Shown: one piece after another, positions 24,826-34,107 of the stretch
Position numbering within the stretch: position 1 is the first letter of the stretch
How the letters are laid out: each line of letters starts with the position of its first letter
Assembly (NCBI RefSeq): GCF_900106765.1
Contig: NZ_FNNG01000002.1
Coordinates: 310,001-374,000 of the forward strand
DNA length: 64,000 nt
Direction of reading: 5' to 3'
Source of the DNA: Tepidimicrobium xylanilyticum
Lineage (GTDB): Bacteria; Bacillota; Clostridia; Tissierellales; Tepidimicrobiaceae
Position numbers and translations under genes: made by a program
Notes under the pieces: generated by a model
Databases searched by the model: none
Seen by the model: only the letters and a program-made list of their open reading frames with translations
Told to the model about the DNA's origin: nothing

Positions 24826-27800
24826 CTAAAGTAAAGAAATTTTCGGTTTGTATCTACATATGTTCTTATAAGTACAATAGGGCAGACATTCCTTTGGATC
24901 TACTGAAAAATTTCCTTTGTGAATGGATTCTATATAAGATCTAATAAAACCCTTGGTAATATTTAATAGTTCATCCAACTCCTCTTCAGTCAATGCTCCT
25001 TTGTTTTTCTTATTTATTAAATTCTTTTCATCTACAATACCAATTTTCACTTGGAATTCTCCCGTAGAAATGATCCCATATAAAGCACCAACTATTTTGC
25101 TTTTTTGAGATAATATATAGATAGGCAATTGTAGCGATGTTCCAGCAATCATATCTTCTATATTCCTGATACTATAGCTGCTATTTTTATAATCAATTAT
25201 TATATATTTGTCCTCACCTACATACTTGTCCAGCCTATCGATAACACCAGTAAAGGGGATTTTCACACCATCTATTTCTATTTCAAAAGGTTCCCTTCTA
25301 CCAAAGTCTATTTCATATCCAACAGGTATAAGCTTTTTCTTCATCTTAGTAAGTCTATTTAAATCCGATTTGATGAACTCCAATATTCTATTTGTATTAT
25401 TTTCTATCCTGAGTTGCCATAATTTAGAGTTCAAATCTACGCCGAGTTGATTCATATTTTCCTTTATCTTATTAAGAATAAAGTCATAAGTTTCTTCAGG
25501 GTCAAATGTTTCGATTCCTAAAATATACTTTCTTATTTGATCTTCATAATTATAGTAATACACCTTCAAAACCTCATGGTTTATCTTCCCTCGGTCTAGA
25601 GGAGTAAAATCTTCAAACTCTCTTTCCATCTCCTCTACATTCAATAGATTGTTTAATAGGAAATAATAGGGGCATTTCCCATAGGATTCTAAATAGCTTA
25701 TGGAGAAAATCTTTCCTTTATGGATATTCTTAATATCTTCACTTATGTGCTCATCATTAATATTACCACTGTATTTACTAAATTTCTTCGTATTCCTTTC
25801 TATTTCACATGTAATCTTATCGTCTATTTCACTGAAAACATTTTTATCCAAATCTGTAGAAATAGACAAGCCTTCCCCTTCATATTGGCTTAAAGCATAT
25901 TTCTCTAAAATGTATTGAAGTAACTCCCTTTTGGTAGTCAATTCGTTATGATTGTTCTTTATTAGATAATCTATGTCTACAGTGATTAAATCTACCTTTT
26001 CTTCACTTTTATCGCCTTCTATAGCATTAAGTATCTCATCTAAGAACATGGAAGGTATATCCTTTTCATCCTCAGTAGCATTTTCAGAATAGGATAGGTA
26101 TAAGTTTTCTCCACATGCGGCAATAGCAGTTGTAAATAATATAGATTCTTTATCCAACCTTTGATGGTAATTTTTTATATCCAATCCAATTTCCTTTAAT
26201 TTAAGGTAATTATCCTCTTTGAAAAAAAAGTTTTCTTCAATGAGATTTGGATAATTTCCTTGTGAAAGACCTACTAAGAATAATGCTCTGTATTTCTTTC
26301 CACGTACGGTTACAGGAGATAATATATTAATTCCATTTCTGTTTCCCATTGTCTCTATTACGCTTTCCTCATCAAGGTAATTTGATAATAGGTTTATATA
26401 ATCTCTAAAAGTAATTTCCTCTTTAATTATCTTATTAAGGGATGAAATCTTATTTAATATATCCTTTAATCTATTAATAGCAGAAATATCTCGGTAAAAC
26501 AGCTTAAAATCTTTAATTTCATTATAGATATGTAAAATTTTTTCTTCTATATTATATTTTTTTATGAAATCCATAAGGATTAGAGTATAGTCATTTATAC
26601 TAGCTTTAGCAGGAATTAAGTTAAATTCCTCTTCTAAAGTTTTGAGAATAAAGTCTAAATTAGGCATATGGAACTTAGTATTTGAGCCTGTCCTCTCCAT
26701 TAAATCTTCTAAAGATTTAAAAGCCAACTTCCTTAGATAATACTCCAATTTATCCCTTTCTTCAGTATTACATAGGCTAAAGTAATTACTCTTAATTCTA
26801 TTTATAATGGACTTCTTTGTATTCTCTTTGACCTGAAAAATATATGTCAATTCCTTTATCAGGGGCAATTGGATTAACTTAATCTCCTTATTTAAAGAAC
26901 AGGGTATTTTCTCTTCTTCAAACACTTTAAACAACTTATCCTTATACTCACTTGGATTTAATAGAACCACTGCCATATCCTTTAATTGGGCGCCTTCAAG
27001 GATGTGGCCTTTTATTATTTCCACAATCTTTTTTAGTTCCAAATAGTTATCAGCAGCCTTTAAAACATGAATATTTGAATTTGGTTTCAATTGTCCTTTA
27101 ACGCTGCTAAACAGATTATTTGCTAACTTTTCATAATAAGTCAGTTTCCCCTCTTCTTCCCTTTCTACTCTATAACCTAGATCCTCAAGAAACTCAATGG
27201 TTTCCAAAAGGGTCTTGAAATTATCGTTTCTACCAAAAGGCATATTGATAAAAATTGAACAATCTGCTCTGCTCATTTCCCTTAATAGTTCCATTTCCTG
27301 AGGCCTAAAATCGAAAAATCCATCTATTATGATGAAGTCTAAATCGTTAAAAAAACTATTATTTCCCTTAAGCATTTTCAAGGATTTGAAGAAGCTTTCT
27401 TCCCGGTCTATAAAGCCATGGGAATTAAGATTTTTTTCGTATTCATCATAGATAAGCCCTATTTCAGTATAAAAAGGCTCCTTGGGGCATCTTTCTAAAT
27501 ACATATCCACTGTTACTAAAGATCTTTTTATTTCTCCAATTATCCTAATTAAACTATAGATAAAGCCTCTTTTATTGGAGATGTTTCTATAAAAATTCAG
27601 TTTATTATATTGCTTTAACCTACTTATTATCTGATAGAGGAGTATTTCTTTAGTATTTGCATCTATAAATATATAGAATTCATCCTCTAATAACCTATCT
27701 ACAATATCGTCAAAGGTGAATAGATTAATATCGAAGGCTCCTCCCACCTTTTCAATTATCCTTCGCCTATAATCTTCTAAAAGTATACCATTTGGCAATA

Positions 27801-27912
27801 TGTAGTAAAACTTATTTCCTTTGCCCTGTTTTAAATAGTCGATTGCTTTATTAAATAATTGATTAGATTTTGTATTATTATAAGGCCCTAAATAGACTAT
27901 CCTATCCGCCAT
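24826..27912 (-). CDS. addB: AddB-like PD-(D/E)XK nuclease subunit
   Basis: This 1028-residue protein has the AddB layout: an inactive UvrD-like helicase half and a C-terminal RecB-family nuclease (about 735-1028). Nuclease residues are visible in GVIDRLDKY (Asp892) and IIIDYKNSS (Asp907, Lys909). Cys747 in YGKCPYYF and the C-x3-C-x5-C set at 1009, 1013 and 1019 form the 4Fe-4S staple of the family. The N-terminal site where many AddB proteins have a Walker A reads GPYNNTKSN here and lacks the GK[ST] core. It works with AddA in break resection. The gene follows nagZ by 22 bases, and an unrelated PTS operon separates it from addA. Confidence 0.85.
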   Translation of the reverse strand: MADRIVYLGPYNNTKSNQLFNKAIDYLKQGKGNKFYYILPNGILLEDYRRRIIEKVGGAFDINLFTFDDIVDRLLEDEFYIFIDANTKEILLYQIISRLKQYNKLNFYRNISNKRGFIYSLIRIIGEIKRSLVTVDMYLERCPKEPFYTEIGLIYDEYEKNLNSHGFIDREESFFKSLKMLKGNNSFFNDLDFIIIDGFFDFRPQEMELLREMSRADCSIFINMPFGRNDNFKTLLETIEFLEDLGYRVEREEEGKLTYYEKLANNLFSSVKGQLKPNSNIHVLKAADNYLELKKIVEIIKGHILEGAQLKDMAVVLLNPSEYKDKLFKVFEEEKIPCSLNKEIKLIQLPLIKELTYIFQVKENTKKSIINRIKSNYFSLCNTEERDKLEYYLRKLAFKSLEDLMERTGSNTKFHMPNLDFILKTLEEEFNLIPAKASINDYTLILMDFIKKYNIEEKILHIYNEIKDFKLFYRDISAINRLKDILNKISSLNKIIKEEITFRDYINLLSNYLDEESVIETMGNRNGINILSPVTVRGKKYRALFLVGLSQGNYPNLIEENFFFKEDNYLKLKEIGLDIKNYHQRLDKESILFTTAIAACGENLYLSYSENATEDEKDIPSMFLDEILNAIEGDKSEEKVDLITVDIDYLIKNNHNELTTKRELLQYILEKYALSQYEGEGLSISTDLDKNVFSEIDDKITCEIERNTKKFSKYSGNINDEHISEDIKNIHKGKIFSISYLESYGKCPYYFLLNNLLNVEEMEREFEDFTPLDRGKINHEVLKVYYYNYEDQIRKYILGIETFDPEETYDFILNKIKENMNQLGVDLNSKLWQLRIENNTNRILEFIKSDLNRLTKMKKKLIPVGYEIDFGRREPFEIEIDGVKIPFTGVIDRLDKYVGEDKYIIIDYKNSSYSIRNIEDMIAGTSLQLPIYILSQKSKIVGALYGIISTGEFQVKIGIVDEKNLINKKNKGALTEEELDELLNITKGFIRSYIESIHKGNFSVDPKECLPYCTYKNICRYKPKISLL

Positions 27913-27934
27913 TTTATTCCTCCAAACTGTCAGA

Positions 27935-29188
27935 TCACTGATTTATCTTATCTAAAAACTGCTGGGTTTCACTATTTAACAACTCTAGGTCTATACCCTC
28001 AAGAATCTTATCCTCTAATTTATATCTATTCTTAATTCCAATTATTCTATATAGCTTTTCATCTATTTCTCCTTCCGATAAATTGCCTTTTTTAACTTCT
28101 TCCTTTATCTGTTCAAAAACCTTTATATAGTTTTCATAACCATGACATATTAATAATATGTCGCCACCAGCCTTTAAGAACCTACTCGCTGCATCTTCTA
28201 TGGAGTAATTTCTCATTATTGCTCCCATAGTCATATCATCGGAAAAAATTAACCCTTCATAACCTAATCTTTCCCTGAGCAATTGGCTTATTATCTTATC
28301 AGATAGGGTGGAAGGAAATTCTTCATCTAATTTGGGAAACAGAATATGGGCAACCATTATACCATCTACCCCTTTCCTTATAGCTTCAATGAAAGGGGTT
28401 AATTCCAAATCCTCCAACTGAGTTAAATCCTTTTCTATAACTGGTAAGTCTACATGGGAATCTAGATTTGCATCCCCATGACCTGGGAAATGTTTAACCA
28501 CTGATATAATTCCTTCCTGGTTTATTCCTTCCATTACCTTCAAACTATGACCTATGACTGTATTCTTATCTGAACCAAAAGCCCTGTCCCCAATTACAGG
28601 GTTGTTTGGATTAGAGTCTATATCTAAAACAGGTGCAAAATTTATGTTAAATCCTAAGGATTTTATTCTCTTGCCAATTATTTTCCCATACTGTAAGGAT
28701 ATGGATTCATCATTTACTTTACCAATCTCTTTAGCTGGAGGCAGCTTTGGAAAAGTATTAGGTAATCTGGATACCCGGCCGCCTTCTTCATCGATGGATA
28801 AGAATAAGGGGATTGGATTCTTTTTATTGAGGCTTTTTAAAGAATTAAGCAATTCTGTAGCTTGGTCTACATTTGATATATTATGTTTAAATAAAATGAA
28901 ACCTCCTACTTTATATTCCTCAATCATTTTCATTACATGGTCATCTACTTCCGTATCCTCAATTCCTATTATCAACAGTTGGCCTATCTTTTCCTCAAGG
29001 GTCATATTACCTATTATTTTTTTAATATTATCCTTCCTTTCTTCTGACATGTCTTCTTCAGTTTTATCTTCTTCATCTATAATCACATCTTCATTTCGTT
29101 TTTCTATGCCCATATTATTAGAATTATTAGACCTTGTACAACCCGATAGAATAACTACTAGTAGTATAAAAATACATATTTTCTTCAT
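27935..29188 (-). CDS. nagZ: Beta-N-acetylhexosaminidase NagZ-type (GH3) lipoprotein
   Basis: This 417-residue protein starts with a lipoprotein signal (lipobox LSGC, Cys17) and a charged linker (about 20-55). A single GH3 TIM barrel follows (about 60-400). It contains the NagZ signature KHFPGHGDANLDSH with the His/Asp general acid-base pair, and the nucleophile Asp in IFSDDMTMGAI. Gram-positive NagZ releases N-acetylglucosamine from muropeptides outside the cell. It lies just downstream of the muropeptide-peptide uptake operon, so the two may serve the same wall-recycling pathway. A terminator separates them. Confidence 0.92.
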   Translation of the reverse strand: MKKICIFILLVVILSGCTRSNNSNNMGIEKRNEDVIIDEEDKTEEDMSEERKDNIKKIIGNMTLEEKIGQLLIIGIEDTEVDDHVMKMIEEYKVGGFILFKHNISNVDQATELLNSLKSLNKKNPIPLFLSIDEEGGRVSRLPNTFPKLPPAKEIGKVNDESISLQYGKIIGKRIKSLGFNINFAPVLDIDSNPNNPVIGDRAFGSDKNTVIGHSLKVMEGINQEGIISVVKHFPGHGDANLDSHVDLPVIEKDLTQLEDLELTPFIEAIRKGVDGIMVAHILFPKLDEEFPSTLSDKIISQLLRERLGYEGLIFSDDMTMGAIMRNYSIEDAASRFLKAGGDILLICHGYENYIKVFEQIKEEVKKGNLSEGEIDEKLYRIIGIKNRYKLEDKILEGIDLELLNSETQQFLDKINQ

Positions 29189-29262
29189 GGTGACATCATC
29201 CTCTTATTGTTAATTTAATTCTATAATAGTATTCCCCATTTTGCAACATTGACCCATGAAAA

Positions 29263-29283
29263 AACCTGCTCTTAAAGCAGGTT
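29263..29283 (-). terminator. Intrinsic terminator at the end of the dpp operon
   Basis: Perfect arms AACCTGCT and AGCAGGTT with a five-base loop begin at the stop codon of the YkfC-like gene. A TTTTTT run follows on the minus strand. Confidence 0.85.
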
Positions 29284-30094
29284 AAAACACAGTTCCAAAT
29301 TCTTTTACATCAGCTAAATCCTCCCTGTAATCATCGTGTTCTGGATTTAGGCTATTTATTACCACACCCCCTGAAGCCCCAGTTGAATGGATATATTTAT
29401 CATTACCAATATAAATGGCTACATGACCGGGCCAATACAATAGGTCTCCTATCTTAATTTGATCTCTTGTAATCCTCTTCATACCAAACTCCTCTTTTAT
29501 TTTAGCATCCCTATATATTATAACTCCATTGATTAAGTATGATATGGATGCAAGGCCTGAACAATCAATGCCCAAAGGCGTTTTCCCACCCCATCGATAT
29601 TGGGTGCCCAGATAGGTTAGGGCTGTCTCTACTACCTTTTTTCTAAAGGAATTTTCATCTATTTCAGTTCCTGGTTTAATCCTTTTTCCTATTAGTTCCT
29701 TTCTAACCCATCCTTTTTCATCATTAGGCAATTCTACTTCTGCCCAGTTTTCCTCTTCATTTCCTGTTAATTTAATAACTGCACCTCTGGTTAAAAGCTT
29801 AATATTATAGCTTTGATATTTTGGCTCCTTCATCACATCTACAATACCCCAATTTATAATGTAATTAGCTTCCTCATCCCATTTCTTAGCCTTTTCACTA
29901 TCTATCAATAGATAACTCTCATGAACATAGCCTCTGTACTTATAATCCGTTTCCACATAGTACCAATTGTCCCTTTCCTCTCTTAATATGGTTACCAATC
30001 TTCCAAAAACCGACTCGTCAGCAGCCTCCTTATCAAAGCCTATTTCCTGTTTTAAAGGTCCTATGGTATCAATAATAATTGCTAGTTTATTCAT
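29282..30094 (-). CDS. ykfC: NlpC/P60 endopeptidase, YkfC-like (gamma-D-glutamyl-L-diamino acid peptidase)
   Basis: This 270-residue protein has two SH3-like domains (about 1-75 and 85-140) and a C-terminal NlpC/P60 domain. The catalytic Cys178 is in LGIDCSGLASISY, His224 is in PGHVAIYIG, and His236 lies in IHSTG. It lacks a signal peptide, so it acts in the cytoplasm on imported peptides, as Bacillus YkfC and Lysinibacillus dipeptidyl-peptidase VI do. They cut gamma-D-Glu-diaminopimelate bonds after a free L-Ala-D-Glu end. It is the last gene of the transporter operon, one base after the DppF stop codon. Confidence 0.88.
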   Translation of the reverse strand: MNKLAIIIDTIGPLKQEIGFDKEAADESVFGRLVTILREERDNWYYVETDYKYRGYVHESYLLIDSEKAKKWDEEANYIINWGIVDVMKEPKYQSYNIKLLTRGAVIKLTGNEEENWAEVELPNDEKGWVRKELIGKRIKPGTEIDENSFRKKVVETALTYLGTQYRWGGKTPLGIDCSGLASISYLINGVIIYRDAKIKEEFGMKRITRDQIKIGDLLYWPGHVAIYIGNDKYIHSTGASGGVVINSLNPEHDDYREDLADVKEFGTVF

Positions 30095-30095
30095 A

Positions 30096-31055
30096 TTATA
30101 CCTCCACTCTTATTTTTTCTAATCTCTTTTTATATCCTTCTAATTCTTCATCGTTACCTAGAACAAAATGTTCTGGTTCTATTTCTATCCACTTAGGAGG
30201 ATTGTTATCATAATTATGGCAACTTGGGTCATAAACCTCCAGTACTTTTTGCTTTTCCAATAATGGATCTGGCAAAGGAATAGCTGAAAGCAATGCTCTT
30301 GTATAGGGGTGTAATGGATTGTTATATAGTTTTTCCGTTTCGGCCAATTCCACTATTTTCCCCTTGTGAATTACTGCTACTCTATCGGTAATAAATCTAA
30401 CTACTGACAAGTCGTGAGCTATAAATAAATAGGTTAATCCCTTTTCCCTTTGAAGTTTAGACAATAGGTTTAATACCTGGGCTCGGATGGAAACATCTAA
30501 TGCGGATATGGGTTCATCAGCAATGATGAATTCAGGCTCCATTATAAGTGCACGAGCAACCCCAATCCTCTGCCTTTGTCCTCCTGAGAATTCATGAGGG
30601 AATCGACTAGCAAACTCTGGCAATAAACCAACATCTAATAAGGCTCTTTCAACCTTCCTCTTCCTATCCTCTTCGTCCTTATAGTTCTTTGTATTGTACA
30701 ATCCTTCAGAAACAATATAATCCACCTTAGCCCTTTCATTTAAAGAAGCCATAGGATCTTGGAATATCATTTGGATTTTCCTTGTCAGTTCTTTATCCAA
30801 TTCCTTATCAATTTTACCATTTATCTTCTTTCCTTTAAATAATACCTCCCCTCCAGCGGTTTCCACTAATCTACAAATGGCCCTACCAATGGTGGTCTTT
30901 CCTGAACCAGATTCACCTACCAGCCCAAAGGTCTCACCTTTATAAATATGGAAACTTACATCGTCTACTGCAACAAATCTATCCCTTTTTTTCTTGCCAA
31001 ATTCAACTCGCAAATTTTTCACTTCCAATATTGCTTCCCTTTTAGTATTATTCAT
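30096..31055 (-). CDS. dppF: Oligopeptide/dipeptide ABC transporter ATPase (DppF/OppF)
   Basis: This 319-residue ATPase has Walker [10 protein letters not shown], the Q-loop [11 protein letters not shown], signature [14 protein letters not shown], Walker [15 protein letters not shown] and an H-loop FIAHDLS. It ends with the oligopeptide-transporter C-terminal extension ([20 protein letters not shown]), which confirms the Opp/Dpp class. It forms a heterodimer with DppD to power peptide import. Its ATG overlaps the dppD stop region by eight bases. Confidence 0.93.
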   Translation of the reverse strand: MNNTKREAILEVKNLRVEFGKKKRDRFVAVDDVSFHIYKGETFGLVGESGSGKTTIGRAICRLVETAGGEVLFKGKKINGKIDKELDKELTRKIQMIFQDPMASLNERAKVDYIVSEGLYNTKNYKDEEDRKRKVERALLDVGLLPEFASRFPHEFSGGQRQRIGVARALIMEPEFIIADEPISALDVSIRAQVLNLLSKLQREKGLTYLFIAHDLSVVRFITDRVAVIHKGKIVELAETEKLYNNPLHPYTRALLSAIPLPDPLLEKQKVLEVYDPSCHNYDNNPPKWIEIEPEHFVLGNDEELEGYKKRLEKIRVEV

Positions 31056-32097
31056 TGGACATCACCTGCCATTTTTTTCGTAAAAATTTAATGGATTCTG
31101 GCGGTTCTACCTTTGGTGCTTTTGGATGTAGCAACCAAGTTTTAGCCTTATGGGTAGGGCTAACATGAAAATAGGGAGGCCTTTTTACAAAATCTATTTT
31201 TAATGCCCTCTCATTTCGAGGCGCAAAAGCATCACCTTTTATTTCATTAAATAGGTTTGGCGGCGTTCCCTTGATAGAATACAAATCTTCTCCCTTTACG
31301 CCTAGTTGAGGTAAAGAGGAGAGCAAGGCCCAAGTATAAGGATGTTGCGCATTATAGAATACCTCTTCACAGGTACCTATTTCTATTATATCCCCTGCAT
31401 ACATAACTGCTATTCTATCTGCCACATTTGCCACTACTCCTAAATCGTGGGTAATATATATGATAGTCAATTTATATTTTTTCTGCAATTTCTTTAATAG
31501 ATTCAATATTTGAGCTTGTATGGTTACATCCAGGGCAGTAGTCGGTTCATCGCATATTAAAATCTTAGGATTGCAGGCTACTGCAATTGCAATAACCACT
31601 CTTTGCCTCATACCACCTGAAAATTCATGGGGATACTGATAATACCTTTTCTCTGGATTTACTATACCTACATCATTTAATATTTCGATTACCTTTTGCT
31701 TAGCTTCATCTCCCCTTAGTCTTTGGTGGAGAGTAACAGCTTCTTCTACTTGGCTTCCTATACTTCTCAAAGGATTTAAGGATGTCATAGGTTCTTGAAA
31801 TACCATAGCAAATTCTTTACCTCGAATTTTTATCCAATCATCTTCTCTTTTATATTTAGCCAAATCTTCTCCTTTATATAGAATACTACCTGATTCTATC
31901 CAACCATTGGCATCTAATAATCCCATGAAAGCTTTAGTAAAAACGGATTTTCCAGAGCCAGATTCCCCTACAATTGCCAAGCTCTCTCCTTCATATAAAT
32001 CCAAAGAGGCTCCTCTTATAGCTGTCAAAACATTTCCTCTTAAATTGAATTTTACAACCAAATCCTTGACAGACAATATCACATTTGAATCATTCAT
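31048..32097 (-). CDS. dppD: Oligopeptide/dipeptide ABC transporter ATPase (DppD/OppD)
   Basis: This 349-residue ATPase has Walker [10 protein letters not shown], the Q-loop [12 protein letters not shown], signature [14 protein letters not shown] and Walker [15 protein letters not shown]. The C-terminal oligopeptide extension is present, but its usual Cys-rich Fe-S-type motif appears reduced, and the tail instead continues about 60 residues ([27 protein letters not shown]). It pairs with DppF. The start lies 12 bases after dppC behind AGGAGGTGG. Confidence 0.93.
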   Translation of the reverse strand: MNDSNVILSVKDLVVKFNLRGNVLTAIRGASLDLYEGESLAIVGESGSGKSVFTKAFMGLLDANGWIESGSILYKGEDLAKYKREDDWIKIRGKEFAMVFQEPMTSLNPLRSIGSQVEEAVTLHQRLRGDEAKQKVIEILNDVGIVNPEKRYYQYPHEFSGGMRQRVVIAIAVACNPKILICDEPTTALDVTIQAQILNLLKKLQKKYKLTIIYITHDLGVVANVADRIAVMYAGDIIEIGTCEEVFYNAQHPYTWALLSSLPQLGVKGEDLYSIKGTPPNLFNEIKGDAFAPRNERALKIDFVKRPPYFHVSPTHKAKTWLLHPKAPKVEPPESIKFLRKKWQVMSNE

Positions 32098-32109
32098 CTA
32101 AGCCACCTC

Positions 32110-33108
32110 CTATACGTGATTTCTTGGATCAGAAGCATCTGCAAAGACATTTCCTATTACATAAAAGGAGATAGTTATTATGGATAAAACAGCTGCTGGG
32201 AATATCAATTGATATCTGAGAGATGGTACACCCATTACCCTTCTTCCTTCATTGATCAAGTTTCCCAAAGAAGGAATGCTTACAGGAAGACCTAAGCCTA
32301 TATAGGTTAAAAATACTTCATAGCCTATAGCAGCAGGTATGGCTAAAGCCATTCTTAACATGATAACGGATACTAAATAGGGCAATAAATTTTTGGTTAT
32401 AATTCTCCTTGTAGGAGTTCCTAAACATCTAGATGCTAAATTGTACTCCCTATCTCTAATTATTATTATCAAATTCCTTACAAAACGGGCCATGTTTAAC
32501 CAGCCTGTCATACACATAGCAAATATCATTGTAAATACACTGGGTTTCATTATATAGGTTAAGAGTATTAGAAGTATCGTTGTAGGAATATTGTTCAAAA
32601 CATTGTATATTCCAGTTATAGCTGACTCCAACCTTCTAACATAACCCCATACAGTTCCTACTATGATTCCTATTATGGCTTCCCAAAGGCCTACAAAAAA
32701 ACCTATCAATAAGGATGTTCTAGTACCGCTCCAGATGCGTGCCCATAAGTCCTGACCAATAGAATTAGTCCCAAACCAGAATTCTTTATCAGGCGGATGG
32801 TTCCTAAGTTGCATTCCAGTATTTTCATCTATATATATTTTAGTAGGAGACTTTTGCCCAGGTAAATAAGGTTGAATCATCGTAAAAGCAAGCAAGCCAA
32901 TCATTAGAAATAAAAGAAATTTTGCTACTTTATTTTGCATGAATACTTGAAAAGTAGATCTCCAATAGGAATAATTGGAATATCCAGTTTTTTCAGCTTC
33001 AATTTCATCAAAATCTGCAAATTCGAATAATGATTCATCTATATCATCTATTGTATCCTTTGTATTGTCTACTGAACCATTTACTAAATTATCCATTGAA
33101 TTAGCCAT
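32110..33108 (-). CDS. dppC: Dipeptide ABC transporter permease (DppC/OppC)
   Basis: This 332-residue permease has a long acidic cytoplasmic N-terminus (about 1-45), a first helix near 58-75, an extracellular OppC_N segment (DKEFWFGTNSIGQDLWARIW) and the five-helix permease core (about 130-325). The core carries the EAA-type coupling motif ASRCLGTPTRRIITKNLLPY. It forms the translocation channel with DppB. Its ATG overlaps the dppB stop codon by one base. Confidence 0.93.
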   Translation of the reverse strand: MANSMDNLVNGSVDNTKDTIDDIDESLFEFADFDEIEAEKTGYSNYSYWRSTFQVFMQNKVAKFLLFLMIGLLAFTMIQPYLPGQKSPTKIYIDENTGMQLRNHPPDKEFWFGTNSIGQDLWARIWSGTRTSLLIGFFVGLWEAIIGIIVGTVWGYVRRLESAITGIYNVLNNIPTTILLILLTYIMKPSVFTMIFAMCMTGWLNMARFVRNLIIIIRDREYNLASRCLGTPTRRIITKNLLPYLVSVIMLRMALAIPAAIGYEVFLTYIGLGLPVSIPSLGNLINEGRRVMGVPSLRYQLIFPAAVLSIITISFYVIGNVFADASDPRNHV

Positions 33109-34052
33109 TATCTTGCACCTTCCTTTCTGTCCAGCTTAATTCTTGGATCTAAGGTAGCCATTAGTATATCACCTAAGAATAGTCCAATTATACCTATGGA
33201 CGAATAAATCAAAACCAGCGCTTGCACTAAGGTATTATCCTGCCTTTGAATAGCATCTACTAATAGCCCACCCATTCCTGGAATGGAGTACAAGGACTCT
33301 ATATATATAGACCCAGATACGGTGTACAAAAGTGAGGTTGGAAGATACTGTACCATTGGAACGATAGCATTTTTTAATACATGTTTTACCATTATGGTCT
33401 TTTCTCTCAATCCCTTTGCTCTTGCCAATTTAACGTAATCTTTATTAATCTCGTCTACCATATAGCGTCTCATCCACATGGCATAGGATGCAGTTCCTCC
33501 TAAGGACATGGATATGGTTGGTAAAATCCAACTTGCTGGCCTATCTGGATTAAAGAGGATTGGAAGCTTGAAAATATCCGTTACGTACAGCTGAAGGAAA
33601 AGATAATAAACAGCAGCTGGAACTGCATTTATGAATACTATATAACCGGTTCCTAATTTGTCCCAAAATTTATTCTTACTTCTAGCCATGGTTACTCCCA
33701 AAGGTACCCCTACAATTAGTGAAAGTGCCATGGCAGCAAGTCCGAATTTAACTGAATAAGGAATTTTAGCTTTGAGTATATCCACAATAGGCACCTTAGG
33801 CCTATAAATAATAGATTCACCTAACTCCCCTGAAAATAGGTCTATATAGAAGTTTATTAATTGTATATGTATAGGGTCCCTTAACCCCATACTTGTAAGT
33901 ATTGCTTCTCTCTGAGCTTCATCTAATTTCTCATATCCTTCTCCAAAATATCCTTCTTCTGGCATCAATCGCATGAGAAGAAATACTATGGTTACTACAA
34001 CAAATAGTGTTACTACAGATTGAAGTAGTCTTTTTACCGTATACTTTAGCAT
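33108..34052 (-). CDS. dppB: Dipeptide ABC transporter permease (DppB/OppB)
   Basis: The permease is 314 residues long from the chosen ATG. It has the typical N-terminal helix (LKYTVKRLLQSVVTLFVVV), the conserved extracellular LGESIIYRPKVPIVDIL segment, and the permease core with KDYVKLARAKGLREKTIMVKH. An upstream frame extension of 11 codons exists, but the AAGGAGGAGG site lies just before the ATG at 34052. A strong GC hairpin lies between dppA and this gene, probably holding permease output below that of the binding protein. Confidence 0.92.
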   Translation of the reverse strand: MLKYTVKRLLQSVVTLFVVVTIVFLLMRLMPEEGYFGEGYEKLDEAQREAILTSMGLRDPIHIQLINFYIDLFSGELGESIIYRPKVPIVDILKAKIPYSVKFGLAAMALSLIVGVPLGVTMARSKNKFWDKLGTGYIVFINAVPAAVYYLFLQLYVTDIFKLPILFNPDRPASWILPTISMSLGGTASYAMWMRRYMVDEINKDYVKLARAKGLREKTIMVKHVLKNAIVPMVQYLPTSLLYTVSGSIYIESLYSIPGMGGLLVDAIQRQDNTLVQALVLIYSSIGIIGLFLGDILMATLDPRIKLDRKEGAR

Positions 34053-34075
34053 ACTCCTCCTCCTTATTAGTTGAT

Positions 34076-34094
34076 AGGCGGCCAAAGGCCGCCT
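34076..34094 (-). other. GC-rich intercistronic hairpin between dppA and dppB
   Basis: Perfect 8-bp arms AGGCGGCC and GGCCGCCT enclose a three-base loop, 13 bases past the dppA stop codon. No T run follows on the transcribed strand, so this is not a typical terminator. Its all-GC stem stands out in an A+T-rich genome and fits an mRNA-protecting hairpin that favours dppA over the permease genes. Confidence 0.6.
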
Positions 34095-34107
34095 TAACTT
34101 ATTTCCA

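Noticed and set aside
28554-29213. 219-codon plus-strand frame opposite nagZ
   Set aside because: It is a shadow of the NagZ gene, which has full GH3 motifs. The plus-strand product is Ser/Ile-rich and has no recognisable domain.
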